A stretch of 46,822 nucleotides of DNA from an uncultured Methylococcaceae bacterium (GCA_913056195.1 CAJXMF010000015.1:1-46822), one strand, 5' to 3'; numbered from the stretch's first letter, positions 24,625 to 33,445 are shown. The notes: generated by a model not told the origin, from the sequence alone. Translations and numbers: made by a program.

Positions 24625-25464
24625 TTATTTATCAGGATAAAAAATTTTGAAGATTTCTTCAAACTCAAGCAACGCCTTTTCGACAATATCGGACAGTTGT
24701 TCACCCTCGATATTCAATTTTTCGGGGTCAGGTAACATTCCTGAGGCGACAAAAAAATTGATTTCACGGATGATAACCGCCAATCGAGAAAATTTATGTG
24801 TGTTAGCGTCTGGGTGATGTTGCTGAATGGTTTGAATAATTATATCAGGCAGATTCCAGGCTCGACACAGTTCAGCCCCCATTAGATAATGGTCAAAACC
24901 AATGATTTGTGTTTCTAACTCGGCTTCTGTAAACATATTATGTTTTTGTTCAGAGCGTAACAGTAAATTGACTTCCCTGGCCAGTTCCGGGGTTCTGCGG
25001 AAAAAAACTAATAAACCTATATCATGTAGCAATCCACAAACAAAAGCCGATTCGTGATATTCCCCGCCGCTTTGTTTATCAATTTCAGCGGTTATTAAGG
25101 CGCATTTTAGACTGCGACTCCAAAAATCTACCATGGAGATAGTGCCTGGGAGATCGGAGAATCGTTCAATGATAATCGTTCCTAGCACTAAAGATTGAAG
25201 TTCCTTATAGCCGATCATATTGATGGCGCGGTCAATGGATGTGATTTGAGCTGGGAAGCCATAAAATGCGCTGTTAACGATGCGCAGAAGACGAGCCGTT
25301 AAGGCCGGGTCTTTTTCAATAATTTTTGCGCTGTCCTGGATAGATTTATTTGGATCATGAATAACTTTCTTGAGAGCAAGGTATATGGTCGGAGGCGTTG
25401 CCAGTTGCGTGTCGCCTCTTAATAAATCAGCAGGTGTTAGATCGGTATGAGCAGTAGTCAACAT
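24625..25464 (-). CDS. HDOD-domain signalling protein
   Basis: The 279-aa protein is a single HDOD domain: LATPPTIYLALKKVIHDPN, KDPALTARLLRIVNSAFYGFPAQITSI and AINMIGYKELQSLVLG at the start, and the HD-like LLHDIGLLVF with IIGFDHYLMGAELCRAWNLP further on. HDOD proteins are usually signalling adaptors without proven phosphohydrolase activity. It is divergent from a REC/GGDEF/EAL protein across 490 bases, which suggests a shared cyclic-di-GMP or cell-behaviour role. That link is inferred from proximity. Confidence 0.88.
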   Translation of the reverse strand: MLTTAHTDLTPADLLRGDTQLATPPTIYLALKKVIHDPNKSIQDSAKIIEKDPALTARLLRIVNSAFYGFPAQITSIDRAINMIGYKELQSLVLGTIIIERFSDLPGTISMVDFWSRSLKCALITAEIDKQSGGEYHESAFVCGLLHDIGLLVFFRRTPELAREVNLLLRSEQKHNMFTEAELETQIIGFDHYLMGAELCRAWNLPDIIIQTIQQHHPDANTHKFSRLAVIIREINFFVASGMLPDPEKLNIEGEQLSDIVEKALLEFEEIFKIFYPDK

Positions 25465-25954
25465 AAAATTGGTTAGTTGTTTATTGTTTGAGTTATGTCA
25501 ATTCTAGATGCGTAACAAGTTTTTAAAATGATGGCTTATTGCTGCTGTCCTTTTTTTGACAGTCGTCGTGCGTATGGGATATTTAAGGAGTCTTGTTGTA
25601 AACAAAATTTGTTTACAACATCGAATTATCTTAAACAATAGCTATTTTTTTGTGAAAAACAAGGGGTAATGAGGATATCAATGGATGAGTTATTGTATAA
25701 GTAGGATTTACTGCTACAATCATTGTCATTGAATGATTACTTGTCATTCAGCTGATGTTTATTAAATATCGTTACTCAACACCTGAGTTCGTTTTACTAG
25801 CTGCACCTTTAGTGGGTCAGCGGAATACCGAACTGACGTGTAGAAAATATAAAGGCTCAGCTAAAGCATTCAATTTTAAAAAAGTAATGCCACGATAAGA
25901 AGAACAGGCATGTTTATCAAAGATTTAGACAGGTAATATAATGCAGGTTAACGG
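25465..25954. other. 490-bp divergent region between HDOD and GGDEF/EAL genes
   Basis: The main feature is a perfect 27-bp palindrome (listed separately). A smaller inverted repeat, AATCATT (25718-25724) with AATGATT (25732-25738), follows. The DNA is AT-rich, with no ORF carrying a credible ribosome-binding site. Promoters for both divergent genes must lie here but could not be fixed with confidence. Confidence 0.55.
25594..25620. promoter_or_regulatory. Perfect 27-bp palindrome, candidate operator
   Basis: Arms TGTTGTAAACAAA (25594-25606) and TTTGTTTACAACA (25608-25620) are exact reverse complements around a single A. The arms are AT-rich and lack a following T-tract, so a dimeric regulator site is more likely than a terminator. 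It lies 130 bases upstream of the HDOD start and about 335 bases upstream of the GGDEF/EAL start. Confidence 0.6.
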
Positions 25955-27808
25955 ATGAGTGACTCTAGCACCTTAAAAGAAAAAACGGTTGTTCTAGCAT
26001 TGTCTAATGAGTACACTGCGCAGAAGCTTAAAGATATTCTTATTGATAAAGGTTACCGTAATTTTCATACGGCGTATGACGGTCGCCAGGTTTATGACAT
26101 TTTAAGGCGATACAGTCAGCATATTGATCAGATTGGTGTGGTACTGATTGATGAGGCGTTGCCGCGATGCCAGGTATTGGAAATGTGCGAAAGTTTTGCC
26201 TGTTCTGATAATAATTATCACATCCCTTTTTTGGTCATAACCCGCCAGGAGTCAGAGTTTCAACAGCAGATCAATCAACGTTTAAAGCACAAAAATTGTC
26301 TGGTTCGTAGCCTAAAAGCTTCGTCTGTTGATGATAAATTATTGATCCTAATTGATCTTCTAGTCACGATTCGGCATGAGCGGCTCTTGCGGTATAAGCA
26401 GGAAGAACGCTTGATTTCAGAGTTAGCAGAGCGAAAAGTCGTTGATTCAAAATTAAAATACCTCATCGTTCATGATGAACTAACAGGCTTGTATAACCGT
26501 AATAATTTCGAAAAACAGTTACGCCTTGTTCTCAACCGGACAACTCAGATTCCTCAAAACGGCGCGTTATTGTTTGTGGATATTGATCGCTTCAGTCTAA
26601 TCAATGAGCTAGAAGGTTTTGATGTCGGCGATCGATTGCTCGTTGAATTGGTGATATTACTGCGGAAGTTTGTTCGCAGCAATGATTTGTTTGCCCGGAT
26701 TGGATCGGATGAATTTTGTTTGTTTTTAGAAAATTATGACGACAAGCAAGCAGGGCAGTTTGCCGAAAAACTGAAAAAGGCAATCGAAGATACCCGCTTT
26801 TTTACCGGCGAAACCTGTTATAGCATTTCTGTCTCTATTGGTATAACAACGTTGAATTCAGGTAACAGGATTTATCATCCGAGTGAATTGATTATCCGTG
26901 CAAGGCAAGCCTGTAATACGGCGAAGGAGAATGGTAGAAACCTGATTTGGGTTTATAACGAGAATGATTCATTTGAAAAGGAACGGCGTAAAGATGTTTT
27001 CTGGGTGCCGGTCATTAAAAAAGCATTGCTCGAAAAGGAATTTTTTCTGGTTTTTCAGCCGGTTGTTGAATTAATGTCAGGAGAAATATCGCATTACGAA
27101 GTTCTAATCAGAATGCAACGGGAGGAGGATATTATCACGCCAAATCAGTTTCTGCCGGCGGCTGAAAGAATGGGGTTAATGAATAGTATTGATTTGTGGG
27201 TGGTGGATACGGCTATTGATTTTCTTGCCAATTTGTCAAATGAACAAGGACAGGTGTCATTGGCAATCAATTTATCCAGTATGGCTTTTCAAGATAGTGC
27301 TTTGTTACCAACAATCAGAGATAAACTGGAATTAACCTGGGTTGATGCCAGTCGCTTGACATTTGAGATTACTGAAACGGCGGCAATAGCAAACTTTGAG
27401 CAAACACGGGATATGATCAATAATATTCGTGCGTTAGGGTGTAAGTTTGCATTAGATGATTTTGGGGCGGGGTTTTGTTCGTTTAATTATCTGAAAAGCT
27501 TTCCGGTTGATTATATTAAAATCGATGGACAGTTTATTCAAAATTTGATTAATGATGAAACGGACCAGATTTTGGTGCGTTCAATGGTTGAAATTGCCTC
27601 TCAACTAAGTAAAAAAACAATTGCTGAGTTCGTGGAAACGGCTGGAACTGTTGAGAAATTGAAGGAAATCGGTGTTGATTATGCACAAGGCTATTTTCTA
27701 GGCAGGCCTGAAAAGACATTATTAAAAAGCAATGCCTTTTCACTTCAATCGATTGTGGATGCAGATCAGCAACCAACGCAAATTCATAAATACACGCCAG
27801 AGACGTAG
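25955..27808 (+). CDS. REC-like/GGDEF/EAL cyclic-di-GMP protein
   Basis: The 617-aa protein has an N-terminal receiver-like domain (about 8-130; VVLIDEALPR carries the acidic position), a GGDEF domain (about 165-325) and an EAL domain (about 345-600). The GGDEF signature is degenerate: GSDEF (residues 250-254), although LTGLYNRN and LFVDIDRF are kept. The EAL motif is EVL (382-384), but the other catalytic positions are present: INLSS, FEITETA, LDDFGAG (Asp 501/502), YIKID, AEFVE and YAQGYFLGRP. Phosphodiesterase activity is therefore plausible, while cyclase activity is doubtful and the GGDEF domain may only sense GTP. It is transcribed alone, divergent from the HDOD gene. Confidence 0.88.
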   Translation: MSDSSTLKEKTVVLALSNEYTAQKLKDILIDKGYRNFHTAYDGRQVYDILRRYSQHIDQIGVVLIDEALPRCQVLEMCESFACSDNNYHIPFLVITRQESEFQQQINQRLKHKNCLVRSLKASSVDDKLLILIDLLVTIRHERLLRYKQEERLISELAERKVVDSKLKYLIVHDELTGLYNRNNFEKQLRLVLNRTTQIPQNGALLFVDIDRFSLINELEGFDVGDRLLVELVILLRKFVRSNDLFARIGSDEFCLFLENYDDKQAGQFAEKLKKAIEDTRFFTGETCYSISVSIGITTLNSGNRIYHPSELIIRARQACNTAKENGRNLIWVYNENDSFEKERRKDVFWVPVIKKALLEKEFFLVFQPVVELMSGEISHYEVLIRMQREEDIITPNQFLPAAERMGLMNSIDLWVVDTAIDFLANLSNEQGQVSLAINLSSMAFQDSALLPTIRDKLELTWVDASRLTFEITETAAIANFEQTRDMINNIRALGCKFALDDFGAGFCSFNYLKSFPVDYIKIDGQFIQNLINDETDQILVRSMVEIASQLSKKTIAEFVETAGTVEKLKEIGVDYAQGYFLGRPEKTLLKSNAFSLQSIVDADQQPTQIHKYTPET

Positions 27809-27869
27809 TGTAAACAGATATATACTTCTCATATGTGTATTTCCTTTTAGAAATATCTCTGTCAACGCT

Positions 27870-27955
27870 AATATTCAGAGCTCCTCTCAATACTCTTTCT
27901 CTCCCCCGGGAGAAGGCTGGGATGAGGGTTTCAAATACATGGGGCTCTGAATATT
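27870..27955. repeat. REP-like palindromic element, copy 1
   Basis: Outer arms AATATTCAGAGC (27870-27881) and GCTCTGAATATT (27944-27955) are perfect reverse complements. The core CTCCCCCGGGAGAAGG with GGATGAGGG resembles the dispersed gammaproteobacterial repeat built on CTCCC...GGGAGAAGGC...GGATGAG. A second, diverged copy lies at 30313-30379. It sits between the GGDEF/EAL gene and argG. Confidence 0.7.
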
Positions 27956-28105
27956 TACCTGTCAACCGCTTTAATGTCGCTTAGGATAGGGTTTTAAACT
28001 TCTCTTTCTGTACGTAGATGGTTATGCCAAAGTTGCATTAAATCTCTGGAAACCAAATTGAATAAGGTATAATCGTCGAATTTGAATCAAGAGTATAGGC
28101 ATAGA

Positions 28106-29320
28106 ATGGAAAAAATCAGTAAAGTTGTGTTGGCGTACTCAGGTGGTCTGGATACCTCTGTTATATTAAAGTGGTTGCAGGATGAATATTCTTGCGAGGT
28201 GGTCACGTTTACAGCGGATATCGGGCAAGGTGAAGAAGTTGAACCTGCGCGTGAAAAAGCCGAGGCAGCGGGTATAAAAGAGATTTATATCGAAGATTTA
28301 CGGGAAGAATTTGCACGTGATTATATTTTTCCAATGTTTCGTGCGAATGCTATTTATGAAGGTGAATATTTGTTGGGTACGTCCATAGCCCGGCCTTTAA
28401 TCGCCAAGCGTTTGATTGAAATTGCCAATGAAACCGGCGCTGAAGCTATTTCGCATGGTGCGACCGGCAAAGGTAATGATCAGGTGCGTTTTGAGTTAGG
28501 CGCTTACGCCTTACGCCCGGATATTCATGTGATTGCGCCTTGGCGTGAATGGGATTTGAATTCACGTCAAAAGCTTCTTGATTATGCTGAAAAACACGGT
28601 ATTCCGGTTGAAATGATGCAAGGTAAAAAGTCACCTTATTCCATGGATGCTAATTCACTGCATATTTCCTATGAAGGCGGTATTCTGGAAGATCCGTGGG
28701 CTGAGCCTGAAGAATCGATGTGGCGCTGGACAGTGGCACCTGAAAAAGCACCGGATCAACCCACTTATGTGGAGTTGACTTATCAGCAAGGTGATATTGT
28801 CGCCATTGATGACATTTCGCATACGCCGGCTGAGGTCATGGATAAACTTAATAAACTCGCAGGTGACAATGGTATAGGGCGTTCTGACATCGTTGAAAAT
28901 CGCTATGTTGGTATGAAATCACGCGGCTGTTATGAGACGCCGGCCGGGACTGTCATGCTAAAAGCGCACCGAGCTATCGAGTCGATCACGCTGGATCGTG
29001 AAGTAGCGCATTTGAAAGATGAACTGATGCCGCGTTATGCCAAATTAATTTATAATGGCTATTGGTGGAGTCCTGAGCGCAAAATGCTGCAAGAGATGAT
29101 TGATGCTTCACAGCAGCATGTGAATGGTAAGGTCAGAGTAAAGCTGTATAAGGGCAATGTGATAATTGTCGGGCGAGATTCCGATACTGATAGTCTGTTT
29201 GATGAAGCGATTGCAACATTTGAAGAAGATGAGGGGGCTTATAATCAAAAAGATGCCGAAGGCTTTATTAAATTAAATGCCTTACGTTTAAGAATTGCGG
29301 CAAAAAAACAGCGTGTATAA
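28106..29320 (+). CDS. argG: Argininosuccinate synthase
   Basis: The 404-aa enzyme ligates citrulline and aspartate with ATP in arginine synthesis. The PP-loop is [17 protein letters not shown] (about 8-24), followed by [30 protein letters not shown] (nucleotide/aspartate site) and [17 protein letters not shown]. The ATG at 28106 gives the usual length and N-terminus. A TTG eight codons earlier is possible but adds a non-conserved NQEYRHR stretch. It stands alone: no argH, argF or argJ is adjacent. Confidence 0.96.
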   Translation: MEKISKVVLAYSGGLDTSVILKWLQDEYSCEVVTFTADIGQGEEVEPAREKAEAAGIKEIYIEDLREEFARDYIFPMFRANAIYEGEYLLGTSIARPLIAKRLIEIANETGAEAISHGATGKGNDQVRFELGAYALRPDIHVIAPWREWDLNSRQKLLDYAEKHGIPVEMMQGKKSPYSMDANSLHISYEGGILEDPWAEPEESMWRWTVAPEKAPDQPTYVELTYQQGDIVAIDDISHTPAEVMDKLNKLAGDNGIGRSDIVENRYVGMKSRGCYETPAGTVMLKAHRAIESITLDREVAHLKDELMPRYAKLIYNGYWWSPERKMLQEMIDASQQHVNGKVRVKLYKGNVIIVGRDSDTDSLFDEAIATFEEDEGAYNQKDAEGFIKLNALRLRIAAKKQRV

Positions 29321-29337
29321 TTCTTTAGATTAACGTT

Positions 29338-29473
29338 AAAACCTGTTCAAGATCGTTACGAATTGCTGTGAGTTAGATGGCGGATGGGCATCAATAAGCC
29401 AGAGTTTACAGGCGGTAGGAAGAGGGCAGCCTAAGTCCACTAGCCGTGGGGCAGCATATCTTGAGCAGGTTTT
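29338..29473. repeat. 136-bp foldback (MITE-like) element downstream of argG
   Basis: Arms AAAACCTGTTCAAGAT (29338-29353) and ATCTTGAGCAGGTTTT (29458-29473) pair over 16 bases with one G-T position. The 104-base interior is GC-richer than its surroundings and non-coding (GGCGGTAGGAAGAGGGCAGC, TAGCCGTGGGGCAGC). The structure fits a small non-autonomous transposable element or an RNA. No family is recognised. Confidence 0.55.
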
Positions 29474-29506
29474 TACAGAGGGTAGATTTTGTTCCTGTAA
29501 AAACCT
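29467..29506. other. Hairpin competing with the foldback arm
   Basis: AGGTTTTTACAG (29467-29478) and CTGTAAAAACCT (29495-29506) are perfect 12-base reverse complements around a 16-base loop. The left strand overlaps the right arm of the upstream foldback, so the two pairings exclude each other in RNA. No T-tract follows. Confidence 0.55.
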
Positions 29507-29668
29507 TGTCTTATATATCGACGTTAATATGTTATCGGGGCGATTAAAAAATTAAAAGACCATTCTTCATTTAGCTTGTATAATAAAAAGAGTTGTGCGT
29601 TCTTATCCGTTCAGAAACTGTGGTCCTGACGGCAGAAGGATTATCCAGAATCCGAAATAAATATAAAA

Positions 29669-30289
29669 ATGAGCGATATGCATAAAACGGGTCCAGAAGA
29701 TTTTAATGGTAGCAAGCAGAGTGTGGTCTTTTTCGAAGGTATCCCACATCGACAAGCGCTTGTCAGAGTCAATCGAGTCTTGTTATTCGCGGTTACGGCC
29801 TTAATCGCTATTATTTTTATCGCTGGATTTTGGCTTATCCCTTCCTATAGTCTCGTTGAAAAAATGAATGCCCAGCAAAAGAGCCGGGTTTCTGTCGAGG
29901 CATTGCAAAACCCGGCCTTGTCACAAGAAATTAATGCCCTGAAAGGGCAGTTAGTAGGCTTGATTAGCGGTTCCATCGAGAGTAAATTGCGGATTTTAGA
30001 GCAAAGTATTCGCTCGGGCAGCTTGGCGGCTTCTTTAGGCGCAATTGAAGATATCAAGAATGATGTTAAAGTTTTGCGTTCTTATTCGGCGCCAGAAAAA
30101 AATAGCTCAGGTTCCACAGAACTTAATGAGCGCCTGATTGCGGAAGTATCTCATCTAAAGCGTTTGATTTATATGACCTTGGCATCTTGTGGGCTAATGG
30201 TTGCCGCAATTGCAGGTTTTTGGCTGCGTCATAAATTCAGGCTAGAGCAGAAATTGCCAAAAATTTATTTAAGAGCAATGAAGAAATAA
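29669..30289 (+). CDS. Hypothetical two-TM coiled-coil membrane protein
   Basis: This 206-aa protein is not recognised. It has a cytoplasmic-looking N-terminus (about 1-33), one TM helix (LLFAVTALIAIIFIAGFWLI, about 38-57), a middle segment of about 100 residues with coiled-coil character (SQEINALKGQLVGLISGSIE and similar), and a second TM (IYMTLASCGLMVAAIAGFWL, about 168-187) followed by a basic tail. With two TMs the middle part would lie in the periplasm. No enzyme motif is visible. It is monocistronic, with an intrinsic terminator downstream and a REP-like repeat directly after its stop. Confidence 0.65.
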   Translation: MSDMHKTGPEDFNGSKQSVVFFEGIPHRQALVRVNRVLLFAVTALIAIIFIAGFWLIPSYSLVEKMNAQQKSRVSVEALQNPALSQEINALKGQLVGLISGSIESKLRILEQSIRSGSLAASLGAIEDIKNDVKVLRSYSAPEKNSSGSTELNERLIAEVSHLKRLIYMTLASCGLMVAAIAGFWLRHKFRLEQKLPKIYLRAMKK

Positions 30290-30312
30290 CGGTAATGTTT
30301 TTTTGTAGTCAG

Positions 30313-30379
30313 AACCCTCTCATTATCGCCTGCTCCCTTGGGAGAAGGCGAGGATGAGAGTATCAAAAGCAAGAGGGTT
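30313..30379. repeat. REP-like palindromic element, copy 2
   Basis: Outer arms AACCCTCT (30313-30320) and AGAGGGTT (30372-30379) enclose the core CTCCCTTGGGAGAAGGCGAG, followed by GATGAGAG. This core is shared, with changes, with the element at 27870-27955. Both copies are followed by GAATATTTAC (here 30381-30390), in the same orientation. Confidence 0.7.
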
Positions 30380-30434
30380 TGAATATTTACGATAAAAAAG
30401 CCTATCAAGACGAATGCCAGGCGGTTAAGCCAAT

Positions 30435-30466
30435 AAAAAAGCCACTTCAAATGAAGTGGCTTTTTT
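30435..30466. terminator. Bidirectional intrinsic terminator
   Basis: A perfect hairpin, GCCACTTCA (30441-30449) and TGAAGTGGC (30452-30460), is bounded by six A on the left and six T on the right. It should therefore stop transcripts from both the upstream plus-strand membrane-protein gene and the convergent cytochrome gene. Confidence 0.9.
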
Positions 30467-30487
30467 GTTTAGATCCGGTTGATGATC

Positions 30488-30820
30488 TTATTGTGCTAAG
30501 TATTCGTATACAGCATCAATCGCTTCATCAACATTGTAGCCTGCTTTTTTGACAGGGCCGACAGCCATGATGGCATCAACAGCTTTTGGCATGCCGCCAC
30601 GGCCTTCTTTAATGACCTGTGCAAATGTAGCTTTGTCTAATTTTCCAGCCTTAATTAATTTTTTCAATTGAGGGTTAGATGAAATATCGTGACAGGCGCC
30701 ACAACCACGGCCAAAAGCACGGTCATAGATTTTTTTGCCGACTTTTAATTTTTGATCAGCAAATGCTTGACCACTTAATGCGATGATAGCCGCACCCGCT
30801 AAAACAACTAATTTTTTCAT
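30488..30820 (-). CDS. Small periplasmic c-type cytochrome
   Basis: The 110-aa mono-heme cytochrome has a Sec signal peptide (MKKLVVLAGAAIIALSGQAFA). The heme-binding site is CGACH (Cys 40, Cys 43, His 44) and the probable axial methionine lies in GRGGMPKA (Met 77). It resembles class I cytochromes and would carry electrons in the periplasm; its partner is unknown. The start at 30820 was chosen because it begins the signal peptide and is preceded by GAGAG. A longer reading that begins 27 codons upstream would bury the signal sequence. It has its own transcription unit, ending at the bidirectional terminator. Confidence 0.88.
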   Translation of the reverse strand: MKKLVVLAGAAIIALSGQAFADQKLKVGKKIYDRAFGRGCGACHDISSNPQLKKLIKAGKLDKATFAQVIKEGRGGMPKAVDAIMAVGPVKKAGYNVDEAIDAVYEYLAQ

Positions 30821-31015
30821 TTTACGCTCTCTTTTGTTGTTACAAGGAATAGTATAATTACTATAAAACAAACCTTTAAAAGGATAGGCTATTTTGATCA
30901 AAAACTCAATCTAAATTTTGAATAAATGCCAATCCTCATGGTTGTATTATCAAGAAATTGACTGAACAAAGACTGAATCAACGTCATGTGTAAATAAGAG
31001 CAAATATTGCATGAC

Positions 31016-31987
31016 CTAACGACGGCGCCAGCGTTGTAAAAAACCATTGCTGCTGATGCTGTAGAATTTTTTATCATTGTCGTTAAAGTTGAGTGCCAAC
31101 ACACTGGCCGCCGCCGGGCGCCAGTTTTCATTCTTTTTTGTGCGCCAATATTTTTTGAGTTTACCGGTTTTGGCTGCCCACAGTTCTATACGCGAGTCGA
31201 CCAGGCCGGTTAAAAGATATTTGTCATTTTTTGTGAACGTTGCTGACAGGATGGTTTGTCGTTGCGGACCAATTTGTTTGTGTCGTTTGCCTGAGGGCAA
31301 TTTCCATAGCCTGGATTTTCCCAGGGCGGCATTGGTAAATGCATATTTGTCATTCGGGCTGATGGCGACGGTTGAAAGTTCATTGTCATGTTGCCATGTT
31401 TTTAATAGGGTGCCTTTATCTAGTGACCAGAGCTTTGCGGTTTTATCTTTTGAACCGGTTAGCGCATATAATCCGCTCAGTGACAAGGCTGAGGTTGTTA
31501 CGACATCATCATGCGGAAATGCAAAGCGAGTTTTTCCTTGCGCCAATGACAGATAAATGGCCTTGTTCTCCAGTCCGACCAAAGCATATTGACCATCAGC
31601 CGAAAGGGTTACGCTATAAATATCAGGCAGGCTCCAGACGCTTAATAATACGCCGTCTTCAATGCGCCACCAGGCAATAGAGTTTCTCTCACAGGTGACA
31701 GCATAGCGTTCGTCAGCGGAAATAGCGGTCGCAATAATGCCATTTTTCTCATCGCTGTGTTGCCACTTATGAAGCAGAATAAATGGGGACAATTGCCATA
31801 ATTCAGCATAACCGGCCAGTGGCGCAATGAGTGCATAGTGTTCTGACAGGCTGGCGGCATAAAGCCCTTGTTTGTGAAAAGAAACGGTTTTCTCAGCTTT
31901 GTCATGCGAATCGCAAGCGTTCAGCAGAATCATGGTAAAAACCATGATGAATATGTGTTGCAGGCGGATACGGCAGCTAATTTTCAT
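31016..31987 (-). CDS. WD40-like beta-propeller lipoprotein
   Basis: The 323-aa protein has a lipoprotein signal (FTMILLNAC, lipid-modified Cys 25) followed by a beta-propeller made of WD-type repeats: YAELWQLSPF, NSIAWWRIEDG, DKTAKLWSLDKGTLLKTWQH, GKSRLWKLPSG and SRIELWAAKTG. At least six blades with SADGQYALVG-like segments can be counted. Such propellers are protein-binding platforms and no catalytic site is evident. Its ATG overlaps the cysG stop (ATGA), so it is translated together with siroheme synthase, an unusual pairing with no obvious functional explanation. Confidence 0.82.
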   Translation of the reverse strand: MKISCRIRLQHIFIMVFTMILLNACDSHDKAEKTVSFHKQGLYAASLSEHYALIAPLAGYAELWQLSPFILLHKWQHSDEKNGIIATAISADERYAVTCERNSIAWWRIEDGVLLSVWSLPDIYSVTLSADGQYALVGLENKAIYLSLAQGKTRFAFPHDDVVTTSALSLSGLYALTGSKDKTAKLWSLDKGTLLKTWQHDNELSTVAISPNDKYAFTNAALGKSRLWKLPSGKRHKQIGPQRQTILSATFTKNDKYLLTGLVDSRIELWAAKTGKLKKYWRTKKNENWRPAAASVLALNFNDNDKKFYSISSNGFLQRWRRR

Positions 31988-33369
31988 GTATGTTTAAACC
32001 AGTCCAGTTTATTGTGCAAAGTGACGACTGTACCAATGATAATCAGCGTGGGGGCCGTTAGCGTTTTATTTTTTATTTTGCCGGGTAATGTCGCCAGTGT
32101 TCCGGTAATGACCCGTTGTTTATCGGTTGTGCCTTGCTGAATGATAGCAATCGGATGCGTTTCCGGACAGCCGTGCTCAATCAAAGATTGACAGATTTGT
32201 GCCAATCCCACTAATCCCATGTAAATAACAATCGTCTGATTGGATGTTGCCAATTGTTCCCAGTTTAGGTTGATTGAGCCATCTTTCAAGTGGCCGGTGA
32301 CAAAAGTACAGGATTGCGCGTGATCCCTATGGGTGAGAGGAATGCCGGCGTAACTGGCACAGCCCGAGGCGGCCGTGATGCCGGGTACAACCTGAAAAGG
32401 GATTTTTTTTGCAATCAGGGTTTCCATTTCTTCGCCGCCACGGCCAAATATAAACGGGTCACCGCCTTTCAGTCGCACAACCCGTTTTCCGGCCAATGCC
32501 AGCCGTGCAAGCAGGTCGTTGATTGATTCCTGTGGCAGACTGTGGTTGTTACGCTGCTTGCCAACATATATTTTTTCTGAATCGCGTCGCGTCATGTCCA
32601 GAATTTTTGGTGAAACGAGGCGATCGTACACCACAACATCGGCTTGCTGCATCAGGCGTAATGCACGCAGCGTCAGTAAATCAGGATCGCCAGGCCCTGC
32701 GCCGACCAGATAAACTTCGCCAACGATCGATTGTTCAGGCGGTTGGCTTAAAAGCGCTTGTATGCGCTGTTCGGCCTGGGATTCCTGGTCTTGAAACACA
32801 CGCTCGGCAATTTCACCTTGCAACACCTGTTCCCAGAAAATACGGCGTTGCGCGGGGATTTTAAAATGTTGTTTGACTTTTGATCGGTATTTTTCGGCCA
32901 GGCGAGCGAGTTTTCCGTAACCGGGTGCAATGATCGATTCTATTTTTGCGCGTAACAGACGCGCTAAAACCGGTGACGCACCGCCTGATGATACGGCGGC
33001 AATGATGGGTGAGCGATCGATGATGGCCGGAAAAATGAAACTGCATAAATCCGGATTATCGACCACATTGATCAGTATGCCGCGCTGTTCGGCCAAGCTT
33101 GCGATATGCTGATTCAGTGGCCTGTCATTGGTCGCGCAGACAATCAGAAATTGTTTATCGAGATCGCTGTCGGCAAAGGGTTTTTTGATGAGTTTCAATG
33201 ATTCATTCGCAGTTAACGTTTGCACCGACTCGCTAAAATTTTCGGCAATAACGGTAATTCTAGCATCGGCACGGCGTAGCAAATCAATTTTTCGGGCCGC
33301 CACCTCGCCGCCACCAATAACCAGGCAGTCTTTTTGTTTGAGTTTTAAAAAAAGGGGAAAGTAATCCAT
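31984..33369 (-). CDS. cysG: Siroheme synthase (trifunctional CysG)
   Basis: The 461-aa protein combines the precorrin-2 dehydrogenase/ferrochelatase (residues 1 to about 210; CLVIGGGEVAARKIDLL NAD-binding loop, and SSGGASPVLARLLRA) with uroporphyrinogen-III methyltransferase (about 215-461; VYLVGAGPGDPDLLTLRAL, VVRLKGGDPFIFGRGGEE, PGITAASGCASYAGIPLTHR). It makes siroheme for sulfite and nitrite reductases. Length equals E. coli CysG (457 aa). It is divergent from the TusA-like gene, so both may serve sulfur metabolism. Confidence 0.95.
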   Translation of the reverse strand: MDYFPLFLKLKQKDCLVIGGGEVAARKIDLLRRADARITVIAENFSESVQTLTANESLKLIKKPFADSDLDKQFLIVCATNDRPLNQHIASLAEQRGILINVVDNPDLCSFIFPAIIDRSPIIAAVSSGGASPVLARLLRAKIESIIAPGYGKLARLAEKYRSKVKQHFKIPAQRRIFWEQVLQGEIAERVFQDQESQAEQRIQALLSQPPEQSIVGEVYLVGAGPGDPDLLTLRALRLMQQADVVVYDRLVSPKILDMTRRDSEKIYVGKQRNNHSLPQESINDLLARLALAGKRVVRLKGGDPFIFGRGGEEMETLIAKKIPFQVVPGITAASGCASYAGIPLTHRDHAQSCTFVTGHLKDGSINLNWEQLATSNQTIVIYMGLVGLAQICQSLIEHGCPETHPIAIIQQGTTDKQRVITGTLATLPGKIKNKTLTAPTLIIIGTVVTLHNKLDWFKHT

Positions 33370-33445
33370 CCGTATGTACAGTTAATGATTTAATAGATGA
33401 TATTATATGCGTTCTTTATCCTCTATCAGGAAAATGTAAGGCAAT

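Larger units (their letters stand above)
29321..29668. other. 348-bp gap after argG holding a foldback element
   Basis: The gap contains a 136-bp foldback element (29338-29473) and a second hairpin that reuses its right arm (29467-29506); both are listed separately. The rest, to 29668, is AT-rich with no evident gene. The ribosome-binding site of the downstream membrane protein is weak. Confidence 0.55.

Noticed and set aside
30821-30901. Longer start of the small cytochrome c
   Set aside because: It would place 27 residues before the signal peptide and prevent export.
30892-30903. TTTTGATCAAAA palindrome upstream of the cytochrome c as an FNR site
   Set aside because: FNR sites need TTGAT-N4-ATCAA; here the half-sites overlap without a spacer, so the match is to a simple palindrome.
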